Of a DNA stretch of 54,348 nucleotides, positions 34,092 through 43,901 are shown in pieces; within the stretch, counting starts at the first letter, position 1, and every line of letters begins with the position of its first letter. The position numbers and the translations under genes were made by a program. The stretch is from Halobacillus halophilus (GTDB lineage: Bacteria; Bacillota; Bacilli; Bacillales; Halobacillaceae), in contig NZ_JAIVAL010000017.1 of NCBI RefSeq assembly GCF_020171985.1, forward strand, positions 1 through 54,348. The letters run 5' to 3'. The notes below the pieces were generated by a model, which saw nothing but the letters and a program-made list of their open reading frames with translations, ran no database searches and was not told where the DNA came from.

Positions 34092-34949
34092 TTAATCTCG
34101 GAAGAAAGCAATAACTAATCCACCTTCGCCTGCATAAGTCGAGATAAGAGGACCCGTTTCCATAAACAAACTTTCTTTAGGATTATAACGTTCTTTTATA
34201 TCATCGAGAACTTTTCGGCCTCTTGCTTCATCATTACAATGGGATAAAGCAATCACTCTGTCTTCTAAGGTGTGGGCATATTCACCAATCTGGTCAATAA
34301 AGCGGCGGATGGATTTCTTGTTTCCGCGAACCTTTTCCGTAACTTCTACGGCTCCTTCATCATCACTGGCTTTCATAAGAAGTTTAATGTTTAATGTCTT
34401 GGCGATCGTACCTTTCATTCGATCGAGACGTCCGCCTTTAATCACGTTTTCAAGCGTTTTTAAAATAAATAACGTCGTGGTTTTTTCGATGCGTTCTTCC
34501 ATATGAGCTACCAGAGCTTCAAAATCCAGACCTTCTTCAATTTTCTTGTTGGCTTCATGGACGAGCAAGGCTATGCCGCAAGAAGCGGTTCTCGTGTTCA
34601 ATACGGCTATTTTTCGTTCTGGATCTTCCTCAAGAAGCATGTCCATCCCCATTACAGCACTTTCGTACGTACTGCTCAGTCCCTGAGTGAGTGCGAGAAC
34701 CAGAATAGGAGTGTCACGATCTACTTCTTTATATTTTTCATAAAAGTCATTCGGACTTGGAGAAGAAGATCTTGGCAATTCTTCTGATTGTTTTAGTTTT
34801 TTATAAAAAGTAGGCAGATCAATGGTCTCACCTGTTTTATAATGTTCCTCGCCAAAATGAATATTCAAGGGTACATTTTTGATGGAATGTTGATCGTTCA
34901 TGGAGTCGGGAAGGTCTCCCCCTCCATCAATCAAAAGTTGTATGGTCAA
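34092..34949 (-). CDS. DegV-family fatty-acid-binding protein
   Basis: 285 residues, two-domain DegV/FakB fold. IDGGGDLPDSM near the N-terminus, SSSPSPNDFYEKYKE (~60-74) and LSSTYESAVMG (~90-100) line the acyl pocket, and KGGRLDRMKG (~167-176) is the family hallmark. Such proteins hold a fatty acid for phosphorylation by FakA. The start is taken as TTG at 34949, which gives MTIQLLIDGGGDLP as in relatives and has aggtg 6 bases upstream; GTG at 34958 is the alternative. Confidence 0.85.
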   Translation of the reverse strand: MTIQLLIDGGGDLPDSMNDQHSIKNVPLNIHFGEEHYKTGETIDLPTFYKKLKQSEELPRSSSPSPNDFYEKYKEVDRDTPILVLALTQGLSSTYESAVMGMDMLLEEDPERKIAVLNTRTASCGIALLVHEANKKIEEGLDFEALVAHMEERIEKTTTLFILKTLENVIKGGRLDRMKGTIAKTLNIKLLMKASDDEGAVEVTEKVRGNKKSIRRFIDQIGEYAHTLEDRVIALSHCNDEARGRKVLDDIKERYNPKESLFMETGPLISTYAGEGGLVIAFFRD

Positions 34950-35016
34950 TCTCTTCACCTGCTCTCAAGTAATGGTACATCTTTACTTTTCTATCATTAT
35001 AACAGACATCTTCTAA

Positions 35017-35931
35017 TTACTGTTTTTGATGGGCATGTGTAATTTTGGGTTTAACTTTTTTCGTCGTACTGAATATAAACATCATCAGTCCAAAGAGTAC
35101 TATGGAGCCGCCAAGCCACTGGGACCAGGTAACAGGCTCGCTCAACAGCCAGTAAGCAAGAATGGCTGCACCAATCGGTTCCAGTAGCACGGCCATTGAG
35201 ATCGTTGAAGTGCTGATCCAGCGCAGAGTCCAATTAAATAAGGAATGGCCGAAGAAAGTCGGTATGATAGCCAGTGCAAGGAAGATTAGCCATTGAGAGC
35301 CGTTGTAACCGGTGAATGATTGATTTAAAATAAGGTTGTAAAGCAGTAAAGTGACGGAAGCTGTGCCATAGGCAAGAAAAGTGTAAGTCATAAGGGAGAG
35401 ACGTTTTCTTAAGTTCTGACCCAGCAGGAAATAGCCGGTAACCATAAAGGCTCCTAAAAGGGCCAGGATATCTCCGAGAAGAGCCAAACCGCTAATTTGA
35501 AAATCGCCCCAGCTTATAATGACACTTCCTGTTATTGTTATGACCAGGCTTAAAACCGCACCGATTGTGAAACGCTCTTTAAAGAAAATGAAAGTCCCGA
35601 TAAAAGCAAAAATGGGCTGCAGCGAAACGAGAACGACCGAGCTTGCAACAGAAGTGTACGACAGGGACTGAAACCATAAAATAAAATGAAACGCTAAAAA
35701 CACCCCGGATAAACTAGCCATGAGCCAATCTTTTTGATTAATTTGTTTGATTTCATCAAAATGTTTCCATAATACATAAGGGGACATAATAAGCACAGCC
35801 AGCGACAGTCGGAAAAAAGCTACAATGGATGCCGGAGCATCACCGGCCAATTTAACAAAAATCGCTGCTGTAGATATGGATAGTACCCCTATGAATAAAA
35901 TTATATATGGATGAATTGGAGGCTTATTCAT
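35017..35931 (-). CDS. EamA-family (DMT superfamily) transporter
   Basis: 304 residues, ten predicted helices in two EamA repeats (~8-140 and ~150-290). FVKLAGDAPASIVAFFRLSLA (~25-45) and VLLEPIGAAILAYWLL in the second half are the typical repeat ends. Likely a metabolite or drug exporter; substrate unknown. ATG with gaggagggg upstream. It is divergent from cshA. Confidence 0.85.
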   Translation of the reverse strand: MNKPPIHPYIILFIGVLSISTAAIFVKLAGDAPASIVAFFRLSLAVLIMSPYVLWKHFDEIKQINQKDWLMASLSGVFLAFHFILWFQSLSYTSVASSVVLVSLQPIFAFIGTFIFFKERFTIGAVLSLVITITGSVIISWGDFQISGLALLGDILALLGAFMVTGYFLLGQNLRKRLSLMTYTFLAYGTASVTLLLYNLILNQSFTGYNGSQWLIFLALAIIPTFFGHSLFNWTLRWISTSTISMAVLLEPIGAAILAYWLLSEPVTWSQWLGGSIVLFGLMMFIFSTTKKVKPKITHAHQKQ

Positions 35932-36067
35932 TAAACCCCTCCTCTGGTAAACAACAGTTGTGCACTTATTTTATCATTCTTCGGATTGAAAAGCATAGGA
36001 GAAATGTGTAGAATTAACTGTGTTATGTATGTTATGATGAATGAATCTATTAGGCAGACACCAGAGG

Positions 36068-36103
36068 AGCCTCTCCCGATTTCTGTGGCGGAAGGCTTTT
36101 TTT
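36068..36103 (+). terminator. Terminator-like hairpin in the cshA leader
   Basis: agcct (36068-36072) pairs with aggct (36093-36097), with imperfect pairing further in, followed by T7 (36097-36103), 60 bases before the cshA start. It could end transcription from upstream or serve as a cold-responsive attenuator. Confidence 0.4.
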
Positions 36104-36162
36104 ACATGTTTATAGGCATATAAGTTATATATGATTTTATATAAAAAAGGAGTATGAAATAA

Positions 36163-37635
36163 GTGACAACATTTAATTCACTAGGGTTATCAAACCCAAT
36201 TCTAAAATCTTTAGATGATATGGGTTTTGAAGAAACCACACCGATTCAAGAACAAACAATACCTCTAGGGCTGGAAGGCAAAGACGTGATCGGTCAAGCT
36301 CAGACAGGTACAGGTAAAACAGCAGCATTCGGTATTCCGATGCTTGAGAAAATTGACAAGCAGGTCAAATCCGTTCAGGGATTGATCGTAGCTCCAACTC
36401 GTGAACTGGCTATCCAGGTCGCAGAAGAGATGAACCGTCTTGGTAAAGTCAAAGGAGTTCGCGCACTACCTATTTATGGTGGGTCGAACATGGAACGCCA
36501 AATCCGGTCTCTTAAGACAAATCAAATTGTCGTAGCTACACCGGGACGTTTGCTTGACCATATTCGCCGTAAAACTATAAAGCTTCAAAATGTACACACG
36601 GCTGTACTGGATGAAGCAGATGAAATGCTGAACATGGGCTTCATCGAAGATATTCGTGACATCCTAAAAGCTCTTCCTGAAGAGCGTCAGACGCTGCTTT
36701 TCTCAGCTACGATGCCTAAGGAAATTCGTGATATCGCGACAACCTTAATGAATAACCCTGAAGAAGTAAAAGTTAAATCAAAAGAAATGACCGTTGAAAA
36801 TATCGAGCAATACTTTGTGGAGATCCCAGAAAAACACAAATTTGACACATTGACTCGCCTGCTTGATATTCACGACCCTGCTCTTGCCATTGTATTCGGT
36901 CGTACGAAGCGCCGTGTAGATGAGGTAGCGGACGGTTTACAAGCACGTGGATTCAGCGCAGAAGGAATTCACGGTGATCTGACTCAAGGTAAGCGTATGT
37001 CTACGTTGAACAAGTTCAAGCGTGGACGTATTGAAATCCTGGTAGCTACAGACGTAGCTGCTCGTGGGCTGGATATTTCTGAAGTATCACATGTGTATAA
37101 CTTCGATATCCCTCAAGATCCTGAAAGCTATGTTCACCGCATTGGACGTACCGGCCGTGCAGGACGTAAAGGTGAGTCTATTTCTTTCGTAACACCACGT
37201 GAAAAAGATCAGCTTAATTTGATTGAAAAGCTTACGAAGAAAAAAGTGGAGCGTCTTAAAGTTCCTTCTTCTGAAGAAGCTTCCCGCGGCCAGCAAAAAG
37301 TAGCGGTAGAAAAGCTTGTAGAATCTCTTGGTTCAAACGACCTTAAGAATTACAAGCATTCAGCTAACGAATTGCTTGAGCAATATGATTCTGCTGATAT
37401 CATAGCGGCGGCTCTTAAAATGATGACGAAAGAGCGCAGCGAAGTACCTGTCAGCTTGACTTCTGTACAGCCGATCAGCGTGAAAAATGCTCAGCGCAGT
37501 AAAGGTAAGAAGAATTATGGTAAAGGCGGAAATCGTAATTACAACTCGAAGAATAAATCCCGCAACCGTAATTTCAACGGAAAAGGCGGCAAGCGTGGTT
37601 ACCAGAACAAAGGACGTAACTCAAACGCTAAATAA
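36163..37635 (+). CDS. cshA: DEAD-box ATP-dependent RNA helicase CshA
   Basis: 490 residues. Q motif [14 protein letters not shown] (~21-34), motif I AQTGTGKT (46-53), Ia PTRELA, DEAD (150-153), SAT, and motif [13 protein letters not shown]. The last ~65 residues are a Lys/Gly/Asn/Arg-rich basic tail. It unwinds RNA in mRNA decay and ribosome assembly, notably in the cold. The order cshA-rhomboid-acpS matches B. subtilis, where the gene was first called ydbR. GTG start at 36163 behind aaaaggag. Confidence 0.93.
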   Translation: MTTFNSLGLSNPILKSLDDMGFEETTPIQEQTIPLGLEGKDVIGQAQTGTGKTAAFGIPMLEKIDKQVKSVQGLIVAPTRELAIQVAEEMNRLGKVKGVRALPIYGGSNMERQIRSLKTNQIVVATPGRLLDHIRRKTIKLQNVHTAVLDEADEMLNMGFIEDIRDILKALPEERQTLLFSATMPKEIRDIATTLMNNPEEVKVKSKEMTVENIEQYFVEIPEKHKFDTLTRLLDIHDPALAIVFGRTKRRVDEVADGLQARGFSAEGIHGDLTQGKRMSTLNKFKRGRIEILVATDVAARGLDISEVSHVYNFDIPQDPESYVHRIGRTGRAGRKGESISFVTPREKDQLNLIEKLTKKKVERLKVPSSEEASRGQQKVAVEKLVESLGSNDLKNYKHSANELLEQYDSADIIAAALKMMTKERSEVPVSLTSVQPISVKNAQRSKGKKNYGKGGNRNYNSKNKSRNRNFNGKGGKRGYQNKGRNSNAK

Positions 37636-37646
37636 ATCATAAAGAA

Positions 37647-37680
37647 AAAAGGTCAGACCCATTGAGGTCTGGCTTTTTTT
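37647..37680 (+). terminator. Terminator of cshA
   Basis: Hairpin around gtcagacc (37652-37659) / ggtctggc (37666-37673) with a G-T pair, A run before and T7 after. Confidence 0.8.
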
Positions 37681-37751
37681 TATTGGGAAACTCTTTTCAG
37701 CCTCCGTTGTTGTATTTCACAGTTAGGTTATACCACTAAAGGGCCGGATTG

Positions 37752-38438
37752 TGTAAGACTCCGTTTCGAGATAACTTGGGTCCGTTGCCTAAAATCGATG
37801 AGGGCGGCTGCGGAAACAACTCGTCTTGTTCCATCACCCAGACACTCGAGACATAAGCCGCTCATCAACGGATTGAAAAACCGCCATCCTTTTGATGATC
37901 GGCTTATGCTGGTCGTGTCTTTCGGGGTGATTCCACATTTGAACACTTTCCTGCGGGGGAACTGGCAAGCCTCCTCGGTCGCTTCACTCCCTGTGGGGTC
38001 TCGCCTAGCTCCTTCTCCCGTGGGAGTCTCGTCGTTTCCTCCGCCGCCCCAGCAATATCTGGTAAACGGACCCTTCTATAGGCGGTGGAGAGGTGCTTGG
38101 ATCTGCCGCAAATGCTTGTATAACGGGAATTATCCACCCATGTACGCTTATTTTTAATAGTTAATCACCACCATAAACCGGTGCGTTTCGAATAAGATTT
38201 CGAGCTCCATATATCGCAAGGTCCGGAGGGGGACGATGTAGACTCCTGCGGGATAAACATGATCGGTGAGACCCCGGAAAGCTTTAGCTTGAGGAGGCTC
38301 AGCACATATAGGAAGTTCGACTAAAACCGCCACTTCCTGTGGCAACATCGAACGACCCTGCGTCGTGCAGGGCCGGAAAGAGAAATCGTCCTCCGCAGGA
38401 CCTTACGCTCAACAAATATCTCGAAATCGAGTCTTACA
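37752..38438 (+). repeat. Non-coding repeat element, copy 3, with terminal inverted repeats
   Basis: The ends 37752-37773 and 38417-38438 are 22-base inverted repeats matching at 20 positions. The two halves match those of copy 2 in the same order and orientation. The outer ten bases of these ends (TGTAAGACTC) differ from those of copy 2 (GTTTGTTGAAG), yet within each copy the two ends agree. No gene lies between cshA and the rhomboid gene (0.9 kb); the open frames here are repeat sequence. Confidence 0.75.
37824..37945 (+). repeat. 122-base hairpin insertion inside repeat copy 3
   Basis: Copies 1 and 2 read straight from aaacaactcg to ctttcctgcgg; here 122 bases intervene. The insert is a long imperfect inverted repeat: ataagccgctcatca on the left pairs with tgatgatcggcttat on the right at 14 of 15 bases, and pairing resumes outward through agacac / gtgtct and atcaccc / gggtgat. 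A nested MITE-like unit. Confidence 0.65.
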
Positions 38439-38488
38439 GAAAAGGGAGCTTATATGGAACAAACAACTAAATAAAAGAGTATAGTAAA

Positions 38489-38518
38489 AAAGCCTCTCCT
38501 TAGTCTAGGAGAGGCTTT
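38489..38518 (-). terminator. Terminator of the rhomboid gene
   Basis: Perfect 12-bp stem 38489-38500 / 38507-38518, followed on the minus strand by T6. Confidence 0.9.
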
Positions 38519-38541
38519 ATGGTTAAGAAAACAGCCAATGT

Positions 38542-39312
38542 TTATAGTACTCGGCTGAACAGGGCTACGGCTACGAGGAAAATTATCACAAACCAGAATG
38601 CGTAACCACCGTATTTTTTCCAAGGAAACCGCCGCTTCTTCCATCGATTAGGATTAAAAGAAATATCTCCGCTTGACTGACTCGAAGTACGGGCGCGCTG
38701 CTGCCAAATTGAAAATGGTCTTGCATTTCGGAGAATGGTTGGAGCGATGGCAAACCCGCCAATCAATCCAAACAAATGGCCGAGTACATTGATGTTAGGT
38801 CGCGTAAATGTCATGAACAAACCTAATATAAAAATAACCATAACGATTTGTGAGTTGGCCTGATCGATTAGGTTCTTGCGGAAAAGGACCATAAAGACGT
38901 AGACGCCAAAAATTCCAAAGATGGCACCTGAAGCGCCTAGATGCTGGTAATAAGCGTCTGGATTTACGATAAAGGTTCCTAGATTACCTGCAATTCCTGC
39001 GAACAAATACATAAAGATGAATTTAAACTTACCAAGAATCTGTTCAAGTGCCGGACCGAATAAAACAAGTGAAAAGGAATTAAATAAGGCATGAGCAAAT
39101 CCTGCATGCAGAAAAATTGGGGTGACAAGCCGCCAGTATTCTCCTTCGAGGATTAAGACATTAACTCCGACTCCAAAGCGCAGGAGCTCCAGTGCAAATC
39201 CGAATTGGAGAAAGTCAATTAATATCCACAGCAAGAGATGAATACCAACAAGTGTGGAAACAATGGGATAGAACTTCAGAAATTCTTTGAAACTTTCTGT
39301 TCTGACAAACAT
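38542..39312 (-). CDS. Rhomboid-family intramembrane serine protease
   Basis: 256 residues, about six helices. The nucleophile is Ser128 in GASGAIFG (~126-133) and the His is H179 in NVLGHLFG (~176-183). HAGFAHALFNSFSL (~69-82) holds the oxyanion His/Asn. It cuts membrane proteins within helices. It corresponds by position to ydcA of B. subtilis but is longer at the C-terminus, with a basic linker and a last helix. ATG at 39312 behind aaaggag; divergent from acpS. Confidence 0.9.
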   Translation of the reverse strand: MFVRTESFKEFLKFYPIVSTLVGIHLLLWILIDFLQFGFALELLRFGVGVNVLILEGEYWRLVTPIFLHAGFAHALFNSFSLVLFGPALEQILGKFKFIFMYLFAGIAGNLGTFIVNPDAYYQHLGASGAIFGIFGVYVFMVLFRKNLIDQANSQIVMVIFILGLFMTFTRPNINVLGHLFGLIGGFAIAPTILRNARPFSIWQQRARTSSQSSGDISFNPNRWKKRRFPWKKYGGYAFWFVIIFLVAVALFSRVL

Positions 39313-39440
39313 AGGCGTTATTCTCCTTTAAGTTGCGTTCCTACTATCATACTATGACGCGCTCCGAATCTCATATCCATTTTTATCGGCATAAAATTCG
39401 GGTATACTGTTACTACTTCAGTAGAAAAGGAAGATCTTAT

Positions 39441-39797
39441 GTGATCAGAGGTATCGGAATTGACATCATTGAAATGGATCGTATTAAACAAAGTATAAAG
39501 CGAAAGCCTCGATTTATTCAACGAATTTTAACGGATGGAGAGTACCAGCGTTTTAAAGAATTAAATGAACGCCGGCAGACTGAATATGCTGCTGGACGAT
39601 TTGCTGCTAAAGAAGCTCTCGCAAAATCCCTGGGTACAGGTATTGGTGCTTTGAGCTTTCAGCACATTGAAGTTTTATCGAATGGTAAAGGAGCCCCGTC
39701 TATGAAGGTTCAGGGGTTTGAAAATTTGCACATATGGTTGTCGATCAGCCACAGCACTACGCACGCTGTTGCTCAAGTGGTGTTAGAAGAGAGGTAA
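39441..39797 (+). CDS. acpS: Holo-[acyl-carrier-protein] synthase
   Basis: 118 residues. GIGIDIIEMDRI with Asp8 and AAGRFAAKEALAKSLGTG with Glu58 are the Mg2+ ligands of AcpS, and WLSISHS is the third conserved block. It moves the 4'-phosphopantetheine of CoA to apo-ACP for fatty acid synthesis. The start is GTG at 39441 with aaggaag about 8 bases upstream; the frame extends upstream without a ribosome site. Followed by nnr after 62 bp. Confidence 0.93.
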   Translation: MIRGIGIDIIEMDRIKQSIKRKPRFIQRILTDGEYQRFKELNERRQTEYAAGRFAAKEALAKSLGTGIGALSFQHIEVLSNGKGAPSMKVQGFENLHIWLSISHSTTHAVAQVVLEER

Positions 39798-39859
39798 TAG
39801 ATCTGACATATTTACATAGTTTGTCTCATAACATTGTAATGCGGGTAGGAGGGAACTTT

Positions 39860-41389
39860 TTGGATATTGTAACCGCACAAGAAATGTACGAAAGGGATCA
39901 GGCAGCCATTGAGTCTGCCGGGATTGATGGAAAGATGTTAATGGAGAGCGCCGGTCGTGCGGCAGCTGATGATTTGGAGCATAGAATTAAGCGTAAAGAT
40001 CAGGTGATTGTGCTCATAGGATCCGGAAATAATGGCGGAGACGGTTTCGTCATTGCGCGGACGCTTCTGAACAGAGGCTACAAGGTGGAAGCCTGGCAGG
40101 TCGTTCCTGATGAAAAAATCTCAGGGGACGCGGAAGCCCATCGGGATATTTTTAAAAACTCAGGGTTTGAGCTGAAGAAATTTTCCCTTATGGAGGAATT
40201 CCTGCCTTCCCTATACCAGGCATCCGTGATTATTGATGCGATGCTTGGGATTGGTATAGAAGGACGTCTGAGGTCCCCCTTAGCCGAAATTGTTGAAAAA
40301 GCAAATGGGCATAAAGCGCTTAGACTAGCGATAGATCTTCCGACAGGTCTTCCAGCCGGAGAAGGTGTTGATGATTTTGATGCCTTCCATGCAGACTACA
40401 CGACCATTATAGCTGCTCCAAAACTAAGTGTTTTTCTGCAGCACACAAGTCCTTATTACGGAGAGTGGAGTGTCGTAGAAATTGGACTTCCTGTAAAGAA
40501 ACTTCCAGAAGTTAAGCGGTATTTATGGAGTGTGGAGGACGTTCAGAAGAATTTACCCCAACGAGATAGTCATTCTCATAAAGGCAGTCATGGGAAAGGT
40601 GTAATGGCAGGAGGCTCCTATTTTATGCCGGGATCTATTGCTATGGCGGCAAGAGCAGCGTTAAGAAGTGGGACGGGTCTGCTTACCATTGCAACCGCTG
40701 AAAGTATTATTCCTTCCGTTACTTCTTATGTCCAGGAAGCAACTTTTTCCGGATTGGCAGAGAAAGAAGGAGTGATTACCGGACAAGTGATCCCTGAATT
40801 ATCAAAGTATGACGGGGCTGCGATTGGTATGGGGCTTGGACGTCACGAAGAAGCTGCAGGACTAGTATTGCATATGCTTCAAGAGTGTAAAGGTCCTTTA
40901 TTGATTGATGCAGATGGTCTTTATGTGCTGAAACCCATGCTTAATTCTATGAAAGACAGGAGTCTGCCTACGGTCATAACCCCTCATCCTGGAGAATTTG
41001 CTTATCTTGCGGGTATATCTATTCAAGAAATTCTGCAATCCCCTTTTCGAAGAAGTCGAGAATTCGCTTCTGAATACGGAGTGTATCTCGTCCTGAAAGG
41101 TCCTTACACTATTATTACTGCTCCAGATGGTGAGCAGCGGGTCGATATGACTGGTAATGCTGGTCTTGCGAAAGGCGGAAGTGGAGATGTTCTGTCTGGT
41201 ATTCTATTTGGAATGATGCTTCAGTCAGACAATATTCTCGATGCCTTAAGTAATGGCTGTGTGATTCATGGTTCGACCGCTGATTATTTGGTTCAGGAGG
41301 AACATTCGAAGACTGATCTTCTCGCTTCGGATTTGGTTGAAGGTTTATCCCATACCTTTCGTACATTTTCTGCGTCATCCAAAGCATAA
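39860..41389 (+). CDS. nnr: Bifunctional NAD(P)H-hydrate repair enzyme
   Basis: 509 residues, two domains. The N-terminal epimerase (YjeF_N) has GSGNNGGDGFVIARTL (~54-69) and DAMLGIGIEG. The C-terminal ADP/ATP-dependent dehydratase has LIDADGLYVL, TPHPGEFAYL and GNAGLAKGGSGDVLSG (~434-449). It repairs hydrated NADH and NADPH made by damage or heat. The start is TTG at 39860, six bases after aggaggg; the frame is open further upstream over acpS, which I reject. The linkage acpS-nnr is common in Firmicutes. Confidence 0.9.
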   Translation: MDIVTAQEMYERDQAAIESAGIDGKMLMESAGRAAADDLEHRIKRKDQVIVLIGSGNNGGDGFVIARTLLNRGYKVEAWQVVPDEKISGDAEAHRDIFKNSGFELKKFSLMEEFLPSLYQASVIIDAMLGIGIEGRLRSPLAEIVEKANGHKALRLAIDLPTGLPAGEGVDDFDAFHADYTTIIAAPKLSVFLQHTSPYYGEWSVVEIGLPVKKLPEVKRYLWSVEDVQKNLPQRDSHSHKGSHGKGVMAGGSYFMPGSIAMAARAALRSGTGLLTIATAESIIPSVTSYVQEATFSGLAEKEGVITGQVIPELSKYDGAAIGMGLGRHEEAAGLVLHMLQECKGPLLIDADGLYVLKPMLNSMKDRSLPTVITPHPGEFAYLAGISIQEILQSPFRRSREFASEYGVYLVLKGPYTIITAPDGEQRVDMTGNAGLAKGGSGDVLSGILFGMMLQSDNILDALSNGCVIHGSTADYLVQEEHSKTDLLASDLVEGLSHTFRTFSASSKA

Positions 41390-41431
41390 CGTTCCCTTTG
41401 TCCTTCAGTAGAGACAAAGGAGTTGAGTCTT

Positions 41432-42451
41432 ATGCAAAGACGTTTTCTCATCATATTGTTCACCATGCTGGTTCTTGGAGCGTTAACCGCTTGTGGCTCG
41501 CAATCAAAAGAGGATGTTATGAAAAAGCTCGAAAAACAATCAGAAGAAATGGCTGGATATAAGACAGAGGCCAATATGAAGATGCGGACAGGAGAAGAGG
41601 AGCAGAAATATCATATCCAAGTCTGGCATAAGAAGGACGATTTCTATCGTGTGAAGCTGGAAAATGATCAAGATGAAAAAGGGAGCCAGATTATCTTAAA
41701 GAATGACAGTGGCGTCTATGTATTAACACCGGCCCTTAATAAGAGCTTTAAATTCCAAAGTGAGTGGCCGCAAAATACAAGCCAGCCTTACCTTTATGCT
41801 TCTTTACTGAAAGATATTCAGGCCGATGGAGATGCTGAGTTCAGCGCTACTGAAAACCATTTTAAATTTAAGACCAAAACCAACTATCAGAACAATAAAA
41901 CATTACCTTACCAGGAAATCTATTTCGATAAAAAGTCCTACCAGCCCGTTATGGTCAAAGTTTTTGATCAGGATATGAATGCTCTGGTAGAAGTGCAGTT
42001 TGCTAATTTCGCAAAAGATGAATCCTTGAAGAAAGAAGATTTCGATGTTGATAAGAATATGGCTATGGCTCCTTCTGAAGTGCCGGTAGCAAGTATGGAA
42101 GGAACCGAAATGGCTGAAGTTCTTTATCCTCAAGAAACTTACGGAGCAGACCTTGCTGAAGAGCAGGAAGTTAAGACGGAAGATGGTAAACGGGTTATTA
42201 TGACGTATGGCGGCGACAAGAGCTTTACGCTTATTCAGGAAAAAGCAGAGGTGCAACCTGCCAGCGCCCAATATTCTGTACAGGTAAACGGAGAGCCTGT
42301 TCAGTTGGCTGATGGGGTTATTGGAGCGATGGAAAATAATCGGCTGGAGTGGAGCCAGAATGGTACAACGTATCAGCTGGCAAGCAATGACTTAACGCAA
42401 GCTGAAATGGTTTCAGTGGCAAGCTCCATTAATAGTACAGCAGTGAAATAA
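41432..42451 (+). CDS. ydcC: Outer-surface lipoprotein, YdcC-like (LolA-type fold)
   Basis: 339 residues. Signal and lipobox MQRRFLIILFTMLVLGALTAC put the lipidated Cys at residue 21. The first domain (VMKKLEKQSEEMAGYKTEANMKM onward) resembles LolA/DUF-type beta barrels binding lipids, and the last ~100 residues resemble DUF4367. Position between acpS and alr is that of ydcC in B. subtilis, a gene linked to sporulation. The start is ATG at 41432 with aaaggag 9 bases upstream; TTG at 41423 abuts it. Confidence 0.8.
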   Translation: MQRRFLIILFTMLVLGALTACGSQSKEDVMKKLEKQSEEMAGYKTEANMKMRTGEEEQKYHIQVWHKKDDFYRVKLENDQDEKGSQIILKNDSGVYVLTPALNKSFKFQSEWPQNTSQPYLYASLLKDIQADGDAEFSATENHFKFKTKTNYQNNKTLPYQEIYFDKKSYQPVMVKVFDQDMNALVEVQFANFAKDESLKKEDFDVDKNMAMAPSEVPVASMEGTEMAEVLYPQETYGADLAEEQEVKTEDGKRVIMTYGGDKSFTLIQEKAEVQPASAQYSVQVNGEPVQLADGVIGAMENNRLEWSQNGTTYQLASNDLTQAEMVSVASSINSTAVK

Positions 42452-42461
42452 TCATGGAAGG

Positions 42462-42490
42462 AGCAGGCTTAACGGTCTGCTTTTATTTTT
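42462..42490 (+). terminator. Weak terminator after ydcC
   Basis: agcag (42462-42466) / ctgct (42477-42481) with partial inner pairing, then a T-rich run. Confidence 0.45.
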
Positions 42491-42512
42491 ACTTGTTGCT
42501 GCAGGAACGCCA

Positions 42513-42541
42513 TTGACAGGGGAACCCCCACGTTCAATAAT
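42513..42541 (+). promoter_or_regulatory. Candidate SigA promoter of alr
   Basis: TTGACA (42513-42518), 17 bases containing a GC-rich ggggaaccccc, then AATAAT (42536-42541), 33 bases before the start. Confidence 0.45.
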
Positions 42542-42574
42542 AGAAAGATATGGAACAAAAGAGGAGGGGACCCC

Positions 42575-43732
42575 GTGTCAATCGAAACTTTTTATCGAGA
42601 TTCCTGGGCAGAAGTGGACCTGTCCAAGATTGGTTACAATATCCGGCAGTTGCAGGGGCGTCTTCAGGATGGAACTGAAATCTATGCGGTGGTAAAAGCC
42701 AATGCTTATGGCCATGGGGATATCCAGGTTGCAAAGCAAGCATTAAAGTCAGGGGCAAAAGCTCTTGCTGTTTCTCTTTTAGATGAAGCAATCCGTCTTC
42801 GGGAAGCTGGAATAGAAGCCCCTATATTAGTAATGGGATGGACTCGGCCGGAAGATGCTGTAACGGCTTCAGAATACAAGGTTTCAGTAACCGTTTTTCA
42901 AAAAGAATGGATGGAGCAAGTACAATGTCTTCATTTTGAAAAACCGCTGAAACTGCATATGAAATGGGATACAGGAATGGGGAGAATTGGTATTCGAACG
43001 ACAAAGGAAATGGACGATATTCTCGATCATTTCCGGCATAACCCGAGCTTAGAATTGGAAGCGGTGTTCACTCATTTCGCGACGGCGGATGAAGAGGAAA
43101 CGGGGTATTTCGAAGAACAGGAACGACGGTTTGAGTATCTATTTTCCCATTTTGAGAGGGTATGGCAGGAAAATGTCGAAGTTCATACAGGAAATAGTGC
43201 GGCCAGTATGAGATTTCCAGACCGAATGAAACACTTTGTCCGGTTTGGGATTAGTATGTACGGTTTATATCCATCAGACGTGGTGAAAGAAGAGCGTCCT
43301 ATCGCCTTGGAACCTGCCTTTTCCTTGCAGAGCCGTCTCATTCATGTGAAAAGATTGGATGCAGGAGAGGCGGTCAGTTATGGAGCAACCTATCATACCC
43401 GAAAAGAAGAATGGATTGGTACGGTTCCTCTTGGTTATGCTGACGGATGGATACGAAAATTACAGGGGATGGAAGTGCTGGTTGACGGCAAACGTCACCC
43501 GATTGTTGGCAGGATCTGTATGGATCAATTTATGATTCGTCTTGATCAGGAATATCCTTTGGGCACAAAGGTTACCTTAATTGGTAAACAGGGGGCTCAC
43601 GAGATTACCACGGATGAAGTGGCAGATTATCTTGAAACCATTAATTATGAAATACCCTGTATGATCAGCTACAGGGTTCCGAGAATGTTTTTTGAAAACG
43701 GCCATATGGTGGAAGTAGATAATCCTCTATAA
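42575..43732 (+). CDS. alr: Alanine racemase
   Basis: 385 residues. PLP lysine K41 in YAVVKANAYGHGD (~38-50), and the second catalytic Tyr in AVSYGATYHT (about residue 268). GRICMDQFMI is the conserved late motif. It makes D-alanine for peptidoglycan. GTG start at 42575 with gaggagggg upstream. Location just before ndoAI-ndoA and the SigB operon is as in B. subtilis. Confidence 0.93.
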   Translation: MSIETFYRDSWAEVDLSKIGYNIRQLQGRLQDGTEIYAVVKANAYGHGDIQVAKQALKSGAKALAVSLLDEAIRLREAGIEAPILVMGWTRPEDAVTASEYKVSVTVFQKEWMEQVQCLHFEKPLKLHMKWDTGMGRIGIRTTKEMDDILDHFRHNPSLELEAVFTHFATADEEETGYFEEQERRFEYLFSHFERVWQENVEVHTGNSAASMRFPDRMKHFVRFGISMYGLYPSDVVKEERPIALEPAFSLQSRLIHVKRLDAGEAVSYGATYHTRKEEWIGTVPLGYADGWIRKLQGMEVLVDGKRHPIVGRICMDQFMIRLDQEYPLGTKVTLIGKQGAHEITTDEVADYLETINYEIPCMISYRVPRMFFENGHMVEVDNPL

Positions 43733-43814
43733 AAAAACGGGTCCAGGTGTGAGACAATCCTCCCTATGTTTGGATGTAACAGAGCACATTTCACGAAAAA
43801 ATTCCAACATGCCT

Positions 43815-43843
43815 TTGCAATAGACACTCCCCTTTGATAAGAT
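43815..43843 (+). promoter_or_regulatory. SigA promoter of the ndoAI-ndoA pair
   Basis: TTGCAA (43815-43820), 17 bases, TAAGAT (43838-43843), about 59 bases before the antitoxin start. Confidence 0.5.
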
Positions 43844-43901
43844 TAGAGTGGAATTATTGACTGGTTTTCTTTCTGAGAGAAGATGGTGGAGGTGTATGGT
43901 T

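Noticed and set aside
37798-38157. Open frames on both strands in repeat copy 3
   Set aside because: They cross the 122-base insertion and repeat text; no protein-like pattern.
39734-39859. N-terminal extension of nnr over the acpS end
   Set aside because: Not conserved in the family and without ribosome site; TTG 39860 follows aggaggg.
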